The notes under the pieces are model-generated. The model made no database searches. It saw only the letters and a list, made by a program, of their open reading frames with translations, and had not been told where the DNA came from. The position numbers and the translations under genes were made by a program. This document shows, in pieces, positions 42,160 through 52,301 of a DNA stretch of 64,000 nt (the stretch's first letter is position 1; every line of letters begins with the position of its first letter). This DNA is from an uncultured Arenicella sp. (GTDB taxonomy: Bacteria > Pseudomonadota > Gammaproteobacteria > Arenicellales > Arenicellaceae): contig CALINO010000003.1 of assembly GCA_938045295.1 (NCBI GenBank), positions 1 to 64,000 on the forward strand, read 5' to 3'.

Positions 42160-43587
42160 ATGACATTACCCACCTTACTTATTATTGTGTTAGCTGGCGC
42201 TGGCATGGCCTACATGCTCGGCCGTATGCGGTCTCAGCAAATAGCAAAGCCGATCGGCGGAGTGCGTAATTTGGCTTCACTGCCAAGCTACTACGCCAGC
42301 TTGATGGGGCTTTGGGCGCTATTGCCTGCGCTACTTCTGATTGTCTTGTGGTCGGTGTTTGATGGCGCGATCATCAACTCTTTAGTGCGTGCCGAATTGC
42401 CAATCGAAGCAAAAAGTTTAAGCTCTGAAGATTTAGGCTTGGTCATGAGTCAAGTGACTAACGCGGCGGCCGGTATTGGGCCAGCGGACACTCTTGGCGT
42501 AGAGTACCAAGGCGCAATACAAAAACTCAGTAGCTTAAATTCGACCAGCGTCAAAGCCATGCCAATATTAGCCATCATTGTGCTGATTGTCGGCTGTTTA
42601 TTAGGCTACCGTAGCATTAGAGCAACCCATAATGCCCGTTATGGCGTTGAGCGAATTTTTAATGTGGTGTTGATCGTCTGTTCAAGCATCGCGATTTTCT
42701 CCACATTTGGCATCGTGTTCTCGGTGCTTTTTGAATCGATTCATTTTTTCCAAAAAGTGCCATTCACTGAATTTTTGTTCGGTACTCATTGGAGCCCGCA
42801 AATCGCCATCAGGGCCGACCAGGCCGGTGCTTCAGGTTCGTTTGGTGTTATCCCGCTGATTGTGGGCACATTGCTTATTTCGTTCATAGCCTTAGTTATT
42901 GCGGTTCCAGTGGGCTTAATGTCTGCGATTTATTTATCTGAATATGCGTCGGCACGGGTGCGTGCTTGGGTGAAACCGGCTTTGGAAATACTGGCGGGTG
43001 TACCAACCGTTGTGTACGGCTTTTTTGCCGCCTTAACCGTGGCCCCTGCCATTAGAAACATTGGTGACGGTATTCGTGATTGGGGCGCAGAAAACGGAAT
43101 TCAAATTCTGGCCAATTTAAGCGTTTCCTCTGAAAGTGCGTTGGCGGCGGGCATAGTCATGGGCGTCATGATTATTCCATTTGTGTCATCACTGTCAGAC
43201 GACGTTATTAATGCGGTGCCACAAAGTTTGCGTGATGGCTCTTACGGCTTAGGTTCAACGCAATCTGAGACAATCAAAAAAGTGGTTTTTCCGGCCGCGT
43301 TGCCAGGCATTGTTGGCGGTGTATTGTTAGCGGCATCAAGAGCGATTGGTGAAACCATGATTGTGGTTATGGCGGCTGGTTTAGCGGCCAATCTTACCGT
43401 CAACCCATTAGAAGCGGTTACCACGGTTACCGTGCAAATTGTGACACTGCTGGTCGGTGACCAAGAGTTCGACAGTGCTAAAACATTGGCGGCATTTGCG
43501 CTTGGGCTGTTCCTTTTCGTTATTACCTTGGCGTTGAATATAATTGCATTGCGCGTTGTTAAGAAATACAGAGAACAATATGATTGA
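42160..43587 (+). CDS. pstC: Phosphate ABC transporter permease PstC
   Basis: A 475-residue inner-membrane permease, with an extra N-terminal membrane region (spans at ~5-20 and ~50-70) and a periplasmic loop compared with the ~320-residue E. coli protein. The core has the PstC signatures ILAGVPTVVYGFFAALTVAP and GSYGLGSTQSETIKKVVFPA (EAA loop), and GIVGGVLLAASRAIGETMIV. Overlaps pstA by 8 nt (ATGATTGA). Confidence 0.93.
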   Translation: MTLPTLLIIVLAGAGMAYMLGRMRSQQIAKPIGGVRNLASLPSYYASLMGLWALLPALLLIVLWSVFDGAIINSLVRAELPIEAKSLSSEDLGLVMSQVTNAAAGIGPADTLGVEYQGAIQKLSSLNSTSVKAMPILAIIVLIVGCLLGYRSIRATHNARYGVERIFNVVLIVCSSIAIFSTFGIVFSVLFESIHFFQKVPFTEFLFGTHWSPQIAIRADQAGASGSFGVIPLIVGTLLISFIALVIAVPVGLMSAIYLSEYASARVRAWVKPALEILAGVPTVVYGFFAALTVAPAIRNIGDGIRDWGAENGIQILANLSVSSESALAAGIVMGVMIIPFVSSLSDDVINAVPQSLRDGSYGLGSTQSETIKKVVFPAALPGIVGGVLLAASRAIGETMIVVMAAGLAANLTVNPLEAVTTVTVQIVTLLVGDQEFDSAKTLAAFALGLFLFVITLALNIIALRVVKKYREQYD

Positions 43588-44872
43588 TCAAGAGATAGTC
43601 GCTCAAAAGCGCGCCGCTCAGCTGGCAAAACGCCATCGAGCCGAAAGCAGGTTTAAATGGTTCGGTCGTCTTTCCATTGGTTTTGGTTTGTTGTGTGTGT
43701 TGTTTTTATTCACTGACATTATCAGTAAAGGCATTGGCGCATTCACTCAAACTTACATCAACATAGAAATACCGTTTGATGAAGAGAAATTAGGTTTAAC
43801 GCCTCAAAGCACCGAGGCCGAAATTAAAGCCGCCAGCTTTGGTTCGTTCTTTAAAAAGACCTTGCGTGAGCAAAATCCAGAAGTGACGGGCCGCAAAGAT
43901 AAGCGTTCTCTGTACGCGCTTTTCACCAGCGATGCGCCGCTTATTTTGCGTGACATGGTGTTGGCTGACCCGAGTATTATTGGAACCACGCAAACCGTGA
44001 GCATGATTGCTGACGATGACTTTGATACCTATTACAAGCACAGTTATGGGCGTGATTTACCTGAAGACAAAGTGATTGGTCGTATCAATGACTTTCAGGT
44101 GTCGATGCTCAATAAGTTTGTTGATGCGGGTGTTGTTGAAAAGCGCTTCAACACCATTTTCTTTAGCAATGCGGATTCTCGAGAGCCCGAACTGGCGGGC
44201 ATTAAAGGGGCTATTATGGGGTCAATATTGACCTTGTTCGTGACTCTTATATTGTCTTTCCCGATAGCGGTGGCTACGGCAATCTACTTAGAAGAATTTG
44301 CCCCAAAGAACAAGTTCACAGACTTTATTGAGGTGAACATTAATAATCTTGCGGCGGTGCCGTCGGTTATTTTTGGTTTGCTTGGCTTGGCGGTTTTTAT
44401 TAACTTTTTTGGCATGCCGCGCTCGGTGCCCTTGGTGGGTGGTTTTGTTTTAACCTTGATGACATTACCGACCATTATTATTTCCAGCCGTGCGGCGATT
44501 AAAGCAGTGCCACCGTCAATTCGCGATGCCGCGCTCGGTATGGGCGCATCTAAAGTGCAAACGGTATTGCACCACGTTTTACCGCTGGCCATGCCGGGCA
44601 TGCTTACCGGTACTATTATTGGTATGGCTCAAGCGTTGGGTGAAACAGCGCCGTTATTAATGATTGGCATGGTGGCATTTATTGTCGACACACCGGCATC
44701 AATCACGGACTCGGCAACGGTGTTGCCAGTACAAATTTTCTTGTGGTCAGACAGCCCAGAGCGAGCTTTTGTGGAAAAAACATCAGCCGCGATCATGGTT
44801 TTATTGGGTTTTCTAATTTTTATGAACAGTATGGCGGTTTGGTTGCGTAAGCGATTAGAACGTCGGTGGTAA
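43580..44872 (+). CDS. pstA: Phosphate ABC transporter permease PstA
   Basis: A 430-residue permease, again longer than E. coli PstA, with a ~200-residue periplasmic insert between the first span (LSIGFGLLCVLFLFTDII) and the transport core (GSILTLFVTLILSFPIAVATA). The core includes AAVPSVIFGLLGLAVFINFF and the cytosolic EAA loop ALGMGASKVQTVLHHVLPLA. ATG 43580 is chosen; the frame extends 12 codons further but lacks a start with a good ribosome-binding site. Forms the channel with PstC. Confidence 0.92.
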   Translation: MIDQEIVAQKRAAQLAKRHRAESRFKWFGRLSIGFGLLCVLFLFTDIISKGIGAFTQTYINIEIPFDEEKLGLTPQSTEAEIKAASFGSFFKKTLREQNPEVTGRKDKRSLYALFTSDAPLILRDMVLADPSIIGTTQTVSMIADDDFDTYYKHSYGRDLPEDKVIGRINDFQVSMLNKFVDAGVVEKRFNTIFFSNADSREPELAGIKGAIMGSILTLFVTLILSFPIAVATAIYLEEFAPKNKFTDFIEVNINNLAAVPSVIFGLLGLAVFINFFGMPRSVPLVGGFVLTLMTLPTIIISSRAAIKAVPPSIRDAALGMGASKVQTVLHHVLPLAMPGMLTGTIIGMAQALGETAPLLMIGMVAFIVDTPASITDSATVLPVQIFLWSDSPERAFVEKTSAAIMVLLGFLIFMNSMAVWLRKRLERRW

Positions 44873-44909
44873 AACCTATATCATTGGTTTGTTAGATACA
44901 GAGTAAAAA

Positions 44910-45743
44910 ATGAACACAGCAATTAACAATACTATGTCAGAAATCGCAAAAGAGACTTACCAAACCGTTGGCAAGCCATTATTAGATAGCCCTAAAATGA
45001 GCATCAAAAATACCAACGTATTTTATGGTGCTAAACAGGCGATCTTTGATGTGAACCTAGACGTTGGCCACAATCAAGTGATTTCAATGATTGGCCCATC
45101 CGGTTGTGGTAAATCCACCTTCTTACGTTGCCTAAACCGAATGAACGACACCATTGATATTTGTCGTGTTGACGGTCAGTTAATGCTTGATGACTTAAAC
45201 ATTTACGATAAAAAGGTGGATGTTGTAGAGCTGCGCGCCCGTGTTGGTATGGTGTTTCAAAAGCCAAACCCATTCCCTAAGTCAATTTATGAAAATGTGG
45301 CTTACGGCGCACGCATTCACGGCCTAACCGACAATAAAGTTGAGTTAGACGAATTGGTTGAAAAGAGCTTACAGCGTTGCGGTTTGTGGAAAGAAGTCAA
45401 AGACCGCTTAGATGAGCCGGCAACCGGCTTGTCGGGTGGTCAACAGCAGCGTTTGTGCATTGCACGAGCTATTGCGGTTAACCCTGAAGTTATTTTGATG
45501 GACGAGCCTTGCTCAGCGCTGGACCCCATTGCTACGGCCACGGTTGAAGAGTTGATTCACGAGTTGAGTGAAAATTTCACCATCTGTATTGTGACGCACT
45601 CCATGCAACAGGCCGCAAGGGTGTCGCAGCGAACCGCTTACTTTCATTTAGGTAAGCTTATTGAAGTGAATGACACATCAACGGTATTCACTAACCCGGA
45701 ACACAAACTTACGGAAGAGTATATTACCGGGCGTATTGGCTAG
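44910..45743 (+). CDS. pstB: Phosphate ABC transporter ATP-binding protein PstB
   Basis: A 277-residue ATPase. Walker [10 protein letters not shown], signature [14 protein letters not shown], Walker [14 protein letters not shown], and the H-loop THSM are all present, with [15 protein letters not shown], typical of PstB. Drives phosphate import through PstCA. The N-terminal ~30 residues before [11 protein letters not shown] are non-conserved. 37 nt after pstA, 33 nt before phoU. Confidence 0.96.
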   Translation: MNTAINNTMSEIAKETYQTVGKPLLDSPKMSIKNTNVFYGAKQAIFDVNLDVGHNQVISMIGPSGCGKSTFLRCLNRMNDTIDICRVDGQLMLDDLNIYDKKVDVVELRARVGMVFQKPNPFPKSIYENVAYGARIHGLTDNKVELDELVEKSLQRCGLWKEVKDRLDEPATGLSGGQQQRLCIARAIAVNPEVILMDEPCSALDPIATATVEELIHELSENFTICIVTHSMQQAARVSQRTAYFHLGKLIEVNDTSTVFTNPEHKLTEEYITGRIG

Positions 45744-45776
45744 CTAATGATTAAGGACGATAAGTAGAGATAAATT

Positions 45777-46490
45777 ATGAGTAAATCAGTGAGAGTCGGC
45801 GGTCATATTTCACGCCAGTTTGACGAAGAGTTAGACGAAATTCGTTCGCGCGTATTAAAAATGGGCGGTTTGGTTGAAGTGCAACTGGATAAAGTGCTCG
45901 ACGCATTACGTGATGGGGAAAGTTCACCCATTATTGACATTGAAAAAGTCGACGATGAAATTAACGATCTGGAAATGCAAATTGACGAAGAGTGCACGCA
46001 AATATTAGCGCGCCGACACCCTGCTGCGGGTGACCTTCGTTTGATTATCGCCACCACTAAATCGGTTCGTGATTTAGAGCGTATTGGTGATGAAGCTCAG
46101 CGAGTGGCCGACATGGTGCGCCACGCGATGGACCGAGACGCGTCTAAAAAAGCCTTTAAAGGCTTACTGTCATTAACCGAGCACGTGAAAGAATTCTTAC
46201 ACGAAACGTTGAACACTTACGCGCGAATGAAAACTCGCAATGCGGTAAAAATCATGCGCCGTGATCAAGAAATTGACAGCGAATATTCGCGCGTGGTTCG
46301 GCGTTTGATTGAGTTTATGAAAAAAGACCCGGAAAATATTGCCGATGGCTTAGACGTTATGTGGGCGGCTCGTTCGTTAGAGCGAATTGGTGATCATTGC
46401 ATTAATATTTGTGAGAACGTAATTTACTTGGTCGAAGGCCAAGACATTCGCCACCAAAATGTGGATGAAGTTAAAGAACAACTGTCTTAG
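45777..46490 (+). CDS. phoU: Phosphate signalling protein PhoU
   Basis: A 237-residue protein of two PhoU three-helix bundles, with the metal-binding repeats EKVDDEINDLEMQID and ERIGDEAQRVADM in the first half and RDQEIDSEYSRVVR and ERIGDHCINICENVIYL in the second. Connects PstSCAB transport to PhoR and represses the Pho response at high phosphate. Last gene before a terminator. Confidence 0.96.
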   Translation: MSKSVRVGGHISRQFDEELDEIRSRVLKMGGLVEVQLDKVLDALRDGESSPIIDIEKVDDEINDLEMQIDEECTQILARRHPAAGDLRLIIATTKSVRDLERIGDEAQRVADMVRHAMDRDASKKAFKGLLSLTEHVKEFLHETLNTYARMKTRNAVKIMRRDQEIDSEYSRVVRRLIEFMKKDPENIADGLDVMWAARSLERIGDHCINICENVIYLVEGQDIRHQNVDEVKEQLS

Positions 46491-46535
46491 TACATGCTAA
46501 GCGTTTAATTTATTTATAAATTAAACAACTCACAT

Positions 46536-46571
46536 AAGGCCATTCGATTCACGTCGAGTGGCCTTTTTTCG
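46536..46571 (+). terminator. Intrinsic terminator of phoU
   Basis: AAGGCCATTCGA (46536-46547) pairs with TCGAGTGGCCTT (46554-46565) with one mismatch, followed by T residues. An AT-only dyad (46502-46525) precedes it. A TATAAT at 46573-46578 directly after could be the -10 of the next gene. Confidence 0.85.
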
Positions 46572-46616
46572 TTATAATTGCGCATTAATTTAAGTACTCA
46601 CTTTCAAGGAGCAGCT

Positions 46617-48278
46617 GTGTTAAGTATTCGAGAAATACAGGGCGATTCACTTTATTCTCCCTTTGCTGGCCAACAGGTCACTACCACGGGTGTGGTTACG
46701 GGCGTGGTTCGTCGTGGTTTTTTTATTCAAACTCCTAATAAACAATGGGACGGCAGCGGCTCGGATGCCATTTACGTGTACAGCCCTGAATACACCGCAA
46801 TGGTGGGCGCTGAAATTGAAGTGGTGGGCGAATGCGTTGATTTTCTAAAAGACGACGATGCAAAGCCAATCACGCAAATTCACTTTGAGTCAATGAAAGT
46901 GGTACGCACTCGAGCGCCCATTATTGAGCCAATTGAACTCACGGCTGACAAATTGAGGGTGGATAATGCAGCGTTGGCGTTGTACTTGAATTCTCTGGAG
47001 AGCATGTTGGTTAGTATTGCCGCAGGCAGTACGTTTATTGCCCCCAGCAACCCGTTTGGTGATTATGTGCTGAGTTTGCCTGAGCAGGTTAATGAAGAGG
47101 GCGTGCTGGCAACGGATAATGGCGGTGTCATTGTTGAAAGCTCGAATCCATTGCGTTGGTTCCCGGGTTTTCGGGTTACACGTTATGATTATGCTCAGCG
47201 CTTAAATGTGGGCGCTAAGTTGCTCAGCGAGGTGCAAGGGCCGCTTAATTATCGAGTGGCTTCGTATCAAATTGCCGTTAGCCATGCCTTTGAAGCTGAT
47301 TCAAATTACATTGAGTTGACCAAATCAACCCTTGAGCCGAGTGACGGTGCGCTTACCGTTATGACACTGAATTGCTTTAATCTTGATCCGCACATTGAGT
47401 CGGCGGATAAGGTCATGAACCCAAGACAAGACGTGGACGACGATTGGGGTGAGGGGCGGTTTCATACTTTGGCTCAGGCGGTTGTGTTGCAAGCGAACAC
47501 GCCAGACATTATTGCCTTGCAAGAAATTCAAGATAACGACGGCGCTGAGCTCACTGACGTTACCGACGCCAGTGAGACCTATGCGCTGTTGATAAAGGCC
47601 ATAGAGCAACTCTCTGATGTTCGCTACCAATGGGTGGATGTTGCGCCGGAAATGGGCATGGACGGCGGGCAACCAGGTGGCAATATTCGCAATGGGTATT
47701 TGTATAACCCGCAACGAGTGTCGGTGGATCAGGCGTCAGTGAATGTGCTGGGTAGAGACGCGGAATGTTTTGAAGACTCGCGTAAACCTTTGGTGACCGT
47801 ATTTCGAGAACGTTTTAGCAATAAACCGCTGGCGATTATTAACGTGCATTTGGCCTCTAAGCGGCATCAGTCGAGTATTTTTTCGCCCAACAGCCCAGGA
47901 GTCGATGGCAAATTAGAGGTTCGTAATGAGCAAGCTAAAATCATCAATCATGGTATGCGTGCATTGCAAGAACAGGGCATTGATTATTACGTGACCGGTG
48001 ATTTTAATGACGGTGAGCACAGCAAACCGCTGGCTTCTTTGTTGGGTGACTCGGCGACTAATTTGGTGTTCAGTTTGGCTGAGAATCAGCGTTACGATTA
48101 TAACCACCGAGGTAAGTTGCAAGTGTTAATGCATGGCGTAGTGCCAACCAGTATGGCTGATGAAGGCCGCGCTGAGTACGAAATCATTCACGGTAATGAA
48201 CTTATCGGCGTTGAGCCGGGCACTGATTCAGACAAACCCAGCGATCATGCTTATGTGATTGCTAAATTAACTTTATAG
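46617..48278 (+). CDS. Endonuclease/exonuclease/phosphatase (EEP) family protein
   Basis: A 553-residue protein. The N-terminal ~240 residues contain an OB-fold-like region (QVTTTGVVTGVVRRGFFIQT) as in large secreted nucleases; the EEP catalytic domain runs from LTVMTLNCFNLDP (~residue 245) through DIIALQEIQDND (catalytic Glu), YYVTGDFNDGEHSKP and PSDHAYVI at the end. Likely a metal-dependent DNase or phosphodiesterase. GTG 46617 is preferred because AAGGAG lies 5 nt upstream. No signal peptide is evident, unusual for this class. Placed between phoU and phoR, it may take part in phosphate scavenging. Confidence 0.85.
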   Translation: MLSIREIQGDSLYSPFAGQQVTTTGVVTGVVRRGFFIQTPNKQWDGSGSDAIYVYSPEYTAMVGAEIEVVGECVDFLKDDDAKPITQIHFESMKVVRTRAPIIEPIELTADKLRVDNAALALYLNSLESMLVSIAAGSTFIAPSNPFGDYVLSLPEQVNEEGVLATDNGGVIVESSNPLRWFPGFRVTRYDYAQRLNVGAKLLSEVQGPLNYRVASYQIAVSHAFEADSNYIELTKSTLEPSDGALTVMTLNCFNLDPHIESADKVMNPRQDVDDDWGEGRFHTLAQAVVLQANTPDIIALQEIQDNDGAELTDVTDASETYALLIKAIEQLSDVRYQWVDVAPEMGMDGGQPGGNIRNGYLYNPQRVSVDQASVNVLGRDAECFEDSRKPLVTVFRERFSNKPLAIINVHLASKRHQSSIFSPNSPGVDGKLEVRNEQAKIINHGMRALQEQGIDYYVTGDFNDGEHSKPLASLLGDSATNLVFSLAENQRYDYNHRGKLQVLMHGVVPTSMADEGRAEYEIIHGNELIGVEPGTDSDKPSDHAYVIAKLTL

Positions 48279-48314
48279 CCCAAAGTTTATAGAGGAAATT
48301 TGGGGAAGCTGAAT

Positions 48315-49595
48315 TTACGCTTTCCCTGTTTGAGGTGGGAACTGGCATGAAAAGGTGCTGCCCGTGCCTTCGGTACTTTGAATGTCAAGTTCGGCATTGT
48401 GTCTGTGTAGCACGTGTTTGACAATGGCTAAGCCTAGGCCGGTACCGCCGCCTTCGCGTGACCGGTCGGTGTCTACACGGTAAAAGCGTTGAGTTAACCG
48501 GCTCAAGTGGTGGCTGGGTATGCCAAAGCCATTGTCCTTGACTGTTAATACCGGGCCATCAGAGGTTTGCTTCCATAAAACCGAAATCTTACCTTCGGCT
48601 TGCGTGTATTTAATGGCGTTGGTGATGAGGTTAGAAAAAGCGCTGTGAAGCTCGGTTTCTGCACCCATTACATGAGCGTCAGCATCCACCTCTACCGTGA
48701 TTGAATGCTTTTTATCGTCTAACAACGGTTGCACGGCTTCAATAATCGTATTGATTAATAATGCCACTTGCACTTTCTGATGAGGCTTTATATTGCCTTT
48801 GTCTTCCAGTTTGGCTAAATACAATAAGTCGCTGACAATGAATTGCATGCGCACACTTTGTAAGTTCATTTGCTCTAACGGCTTGATGAACTTTTCAGGT
48901 AAGTCTTTGGCTGTTTGTAAGATTTCGACATAGCCTTTGAGCACCGTTAACGGTGTTTTTAGCTCATGAGAGACATTGGCCACAAAATCAGTGTGCAATT
49001 GGTTAACCTTAATGAGTTGGCTAACGTCACGTGCGATGATCATGCGCGTGGTTTCTGAGTAAGGCACCGATTTAATATTAATGGTTTGATCGTTAATGGC
49101 TAAGGAGTTTATTTCCGCCACTTGGTCACTTTTCAGTGGTTTTGACACCAGCGTTTCCATTTCTGGGTGGCGCATTAGGTCTTTAAAACGAACAGAGGCG
49201 TCTTCAGGCCAACGTATTCCCAGTAATGCTGCTGAGTGGCTATTCGCCCATTCAATTTTGCCATTAGCATCTATTAAAACAATGGCGTCGGGCAGGGCGC
49301 TGACCGCTTTACGAAATTGCGCTAAATACGCCGTCAGTTGCTTTTTTCGTTTGCTGTATTGTTGGTTGCGTTTGGTTAGCTTTTTATGCAGCAAGTAAAA
49401 TAAGCCGTCCATTTCTGGCAAGTGCGTGTCGCTTGAGTTATCCAGCCATTGTTGAATTAAATTCACACAATGCAGCTGCCAAATAATGATGCCAATGGCC
49501 ACGGCCAGCATCACCCATGCGGTGGCATCAATGACATAACCCAGTACGGCTGCGCACGCTAATATTGCCGCATAATTCCACAGATCTTTTACCAT
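48315..49595 (-). CDS. phoR: Phosphate regulon sensor histidine kinase PhoR
   Basis: A 426-residue sensor: N-terminal pair of membrane spans (residues ~7-43), no periplasmic domain of note, PAS domain (~100-200; ALPDAIVLIDANGKIEWAN), HisKA with phospho-acceptor His in FVANVSHELKTPLTVLKGYV (split), and HATPase_c with NLITNAIKYT, DNGFGIP and GGTGLGLAIVKHV. Phosphorylates PhoB when phosphate is low; controlled by PhoU/Pst. 50 nt after phoB, same transcript. Confidence 0.95.
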   Translation of the reverse strand: MVKDLWNYAAILACAAVLGYVIDATAWVMLAVAIGIIIWQLHCVNLIQQWLDNSSDTHLPEMDGLFYLLHKKLTKRNQQYSKRKKQLTAYLAQFRKAVSALPDAIVLIDANGKIEWANSHSAALLGIRWPEDASVRFKDLMRHPEMETLVSKPLKSDQVAEINSLAINDQTINIKSVPYSETTRMIIARDVSQLIKVNQLHTDFVANVSHELKTPLTVLKGYVEILQTAKDLPEKFIKPLEQMNLQSVRMQFIVSDLLYLAKLEDKGNIKPHQKVQVALLINTIIEAVQPLLDDKKHSITVEVDADAHVMGAETELHSAFSNLITNAIKYTQAEGKISVLWKQTSDGPVLTVKDNGFGIPSHHLSRLTQRFYRVDTDRSREGGGTGLGLAIVKHVLHRHNAELDIQSTEGTGSTFSCQFPPQTGKA

Positions 49596-49645
49596 GATTG
49601 AAGTCTACGCTACTTCTTGTTTGCAGTAGAGCCTGTTTTTAGATA

Positions 49646-50335
49646 TTAGGCCGGCAATGAAAAGCGGTAACCAACGCCGCGAACCGTATTAATGTAGGAG
49701 TCACACTCGTGTGGCTCTAACACTTTACGTAAGCGACGAATATGCACATCAACCGTGCGGTCTTCCACATACACTTGATTGCCCCACACATTATCAAGTA
49801 ATTGGTCGCGAGCAAAAACACGGTCAGGGTGAGTCAGCAAGAAGTGCAAAAGTTTGAACTCCGTTGGGCTGAATTCCACATTGTTACCATCAATCAAAAT
49901 GCGGTGCTGGCCAGAGTCGATGGTTATTTTTCCGGCAGACACCACGTCTTGACTGCCTGATTTTTCAGCCAGGCGCCGCAGTACGGCATTAATGCGAGAG
50001 ACTAATTCTTTAGTGGAAAACGGTTTTTTAACGTAGTCGTCAGCGCCCACGTCTAAGCCTCGAATAAGGTCATTTTCATCGTCTTTGGCGGTAACCATAA
50101 TGATGCCAACCTGCGCATTGCCTTCACGGCGTATTCGGCCTGCAAAATCAATGCCTGAAATGCCGGGCATCATCCAGTCTAATAAAATTAGATCTATTGA
50201 TTCTTCGGCTAAAATTTTGGCCGCTTGGTGGGCATTGCTGGCGTCTGAAACGTTAAATCCTTCCATTTCTAGCGCCATGCGCACCATGTCACGAATGGCG
50301 GCTTCGTCATCAACGATTAATATATGTGAGCTCAC
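49646..50335 (-). CDS. phoB: Phosphate regulon response regulator PhoB
   Basis: A 229-residue OmpR-class regulator. Receiver acidic cluster VDDE and phospho-acceptor Asp in LILLDWMMPGISG (~residue 54), Lys in VKKPFS; the C-terminal winged helix has TEFKLLHFLLTHPDRVFAR (split) and EDRTVDVHIRRLRKVL with TVRGVGYRF. Binds Pho boxes; one of these precedes its own gene (50427-50444), giving autoregulation. Confidence 0.96.
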   Translation of the reverse strand: MSSHILIVDDEAAIRDMVRMALEMEGFNVSDASNAHQAAKILAEESIDLILLDWMMPGISGIDFAGRIRREGNAQVGIIMVTAKDDENDLIRGLDVGADDYVKKPFSTKELVSRINAVLRRLAEKSGSQDVVSAGKITIDSGQHRILIDGNNVEFSPTEFKLLHFLLTHPDRVFARDQLLDNVWGNQVYVEDRTVDVHIRRLRKVLEPHECDSYINTVRGVGYRFSLPA

Positions 50336-50410
50336 GATATTGTCCGTATTGTTAATTTAAGGCTCGGTCTTGGTGTGCATTATATTGTACGCCGTTACCT
50401 GCTAGTTGGC

Positions 50411-50444
50411 ATTAAAACCACTGCGTATTACAAACGTGTGACAT
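50411..50444 (-). promoter_or_regulatory. Pho box and -10 element of phoB
   Basis: On the reverse strand ATGTCAC-ACGT-TTGTAAT (50444-50427), a 7+4+7 repeat like the pstS Pho box, is followed after 10 nt by TTTAAT (50416-50411). The identical Pho-box to -10 spacing in both genes supports the call. Confidence 0.75.
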
Positions 50445-50565
50445 GTTTGACTTACTAAGTAACAATTATTACAACTGAATATTGTGAGCTTAATTTTCAG
50501 AGCATAATCACGTACACTGCGGTTCCTGCGTATCAGCCATTTTACACACTAAAGAGCCTTTAATC

Positions 50566-51513
50566 ATGACTGCCAAGCAATACCATAAAAAGTCATACAG
50601 CGATAACAAGCTGTCAAAGCGTTTGCACCGTCAGGTAGGCGAAGCCATTGGTGACTTTAATATGATTGGCGATGGCGATAAGGTCATGGTATGCCTGTCG
50701 GGCGGTAAAGACAGTTATTCTCTGCTCACCATACTCATGAACATGAAGGCGCGTGCGCCCATTAACTTCGATATTGTTGCGGTTAATCTAGATCAAAAGC
50801 AGCCGGGTTTTCCAGAACACGTTTTACCAAACTACCTAGAGCAGGTTGGGGTTGAGTACCGTATTGTTGAAGAAGACACATACAGCGTGGTCACCGATAA
50901 AATTCCAGAAGGTAAAACCACCTGTTCCTTGTGCTCTAGATTAAGGCGAGGCATTTTATATCGAACCGCCACTGAATTGGGCGCCACCAAAATTGCCCTA
51001 GGGCACCACATGGATGACATGGTTGAAACCTTGTTTTTAAACATGTTTCACGGTGCCAGAATGAAAAGCATGCCGCCAAAACTGGTGAGTGACGACAAAC
51101 AACACATTGTTATTCGCCCCTTGGCGTATTGCCGAGAAGCCGATATTGCTCAGTTTTCAGTGAATAATAACTACCCCATTATTCCGTGTAATTTGTGCGG
51201 CTCACAAGAAAACTTACAGCGTAAACGCATTAAAGAAATGTTAGCGCTTTGGGAGCGTGAGCAGCCCGGCCGTGTGGTTAATGTGTTTAAGTCTATGTCG
51301 AGAATTACTAAGTCGCACCTGACCGACCCGAACTTGTTTGACTTTCACAACTTAACCACAGACAGAGCCGACGAGCTAACGGAACTGGATACAGCTTTTG
51401 ATGCGTCGCCAATGGAGGCGTTGTTACAACGCTCTTCAATAAACGAAGCATTACAAAACACAGAATTGAACGATGAACTTAGTGGCGAATTAACGATTGA
51501 AAAAAGCTCATAG
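50566..51513 (+). CDS. ttcA: tRNA 2-thiocytidine(32) synthetase TtcA
   Basis: A 315-residue tRNA-thiolating enzyme. The PP-loop SGGKDS (residues ~45-50) activates C32, and the cysteines CSLC and CNLC bind the catalytic [4Fe-4S] cluster. The C-terminal ~40 residues are variable. Divergent from phoB; the 230-bp gap includes the phoB Pho box. ATG lacks a strong Shine-Dalgarno. Confidence 0.95.
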   Translation: MTAKQYHKKSYSDNKLSKRLHRQVGEAIGDFNMIGDGDKVMVCLSGGKDSYSLLTILMNMKARAPINFDIVAVNLDQKQPGFPEHVLPNYLEQVGVEYRIVEEDTYSVVTDKIPEGKTTCSLCSRLRRGILYRTATELGATKIALGHHMDDMVETLFLNMFHGARMKSMPPKLVSDDKQHIVIRPLAYCREADIAQFSVNNNYPIIPCNLCGSQENLQRKRIKEMLALWEREQPGRVVNVFKSMSRITKSHLTDPNLFDFHNLTTDRADELTELDTAFDASPMEALLQRSSINEALQNTELNDELSGELTIEKSS

Positions 51514-51536
51514 CGTGTTCAATCGTTAACGGGTGG

Positions 51537-52157
51537 TTATTTTTCGCCCCAAAGCGATTTTACTCGCTTGTCTCTGCCGCAACCGGTGCGATAAAACTGG
51601 TAACGCAGTGGGTTCTTCTTGTAATAATCTTGGTGATACTCTTCCGCTAAGTAAAACGGTTGAGCTTTAGACACGGCCGTTACGATGGGCTCAGCAAACG
51701 GCTTTTCTTCATTTAATGCTTTTAACGAGCCTTCAACGACGCTCTTTTCTTGGTCGTTAGCGTAAAAAATGGCGGAGCGGTATGAACTGCCTTTATCGCA
51801 AAATTGGCCGTCTGGATCTGTAGGGTCAATGTGTTTCCAAAAATACTCCACTAATTCGGCATAACTCACCACCATGGGGTCGTAGCTCACTCGCACGGCT
51901 TCGTAGTGCCCGGTTTCACTGTAAGTCACGGTTTTATAATCCGCGGTATTCGCAGCGCCGCCGGTGTAGCCTGATACCACGTCACTGACACCGCTTAGTT
52001 TTTCAAAGTCGGCTTCAATACACCAAAAACAACCACCGGCAAAAATAGCGGTTTCAACTTTAGGTGTGTCATTGGCTGCCCAAACGCTGAATGCACTAAG
52101 CAGGTATACCGCAATGGTCGTGGTGAAGAGGGTGGTAAGTTTTGTTATTCTGTTCAT
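51537..52157 (-). CDS. msrA: Exported peptide-methionine (S)-S-oxide reductase MsrA
   Basis: A 206-residue MsrA with an N-terminal signal peptide (LTTLFTTTIAVYLLSAFSVWA), so probably periplasmic. The catalytic motif is GGCFWCIEADFEKLSGV, with a GYTGG loop, GHYEAV and the C-terminal YHQDYYKKNP. It reduces Met-S-sulfoxide in damaged proteins. Convergent with ttcA (23-nt gap) and divergent from a second msrA, 144 bp away. Confidence 0.92.
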   Translation of the reverse strand: MNRITKLTTLFTTTIAVYLLSAFSVWAANDTPKVETAIFAGGCFWCIEADFEKLSGVSDVVSGYTGGAANTADYKTVTYSETGHYEAVRVSYDPMVVSYAELVEYFWKHIDPTDPDGQFCDKGSSYRSAIFYANDQEKSVVEGSLKALNEEKPFAEPIVTAVSKAQPFYLAEEYHQDYYKKNPLRYQFYRTGCGRDKRVKSLWGEK

Positions 52158-52301
52158 GTTTTAAGTAGTAAACTGGTTTTGAGTGTGATCACCCTCGTTG
52201 AGATTAATCTTACAACCTTTCGACAATGGTATTCAACTGAGGTATTCCACTGACTCAATGAGTAAATTAATATTTCTATTAAATGACGTCTTACTTAAAT
52301 T

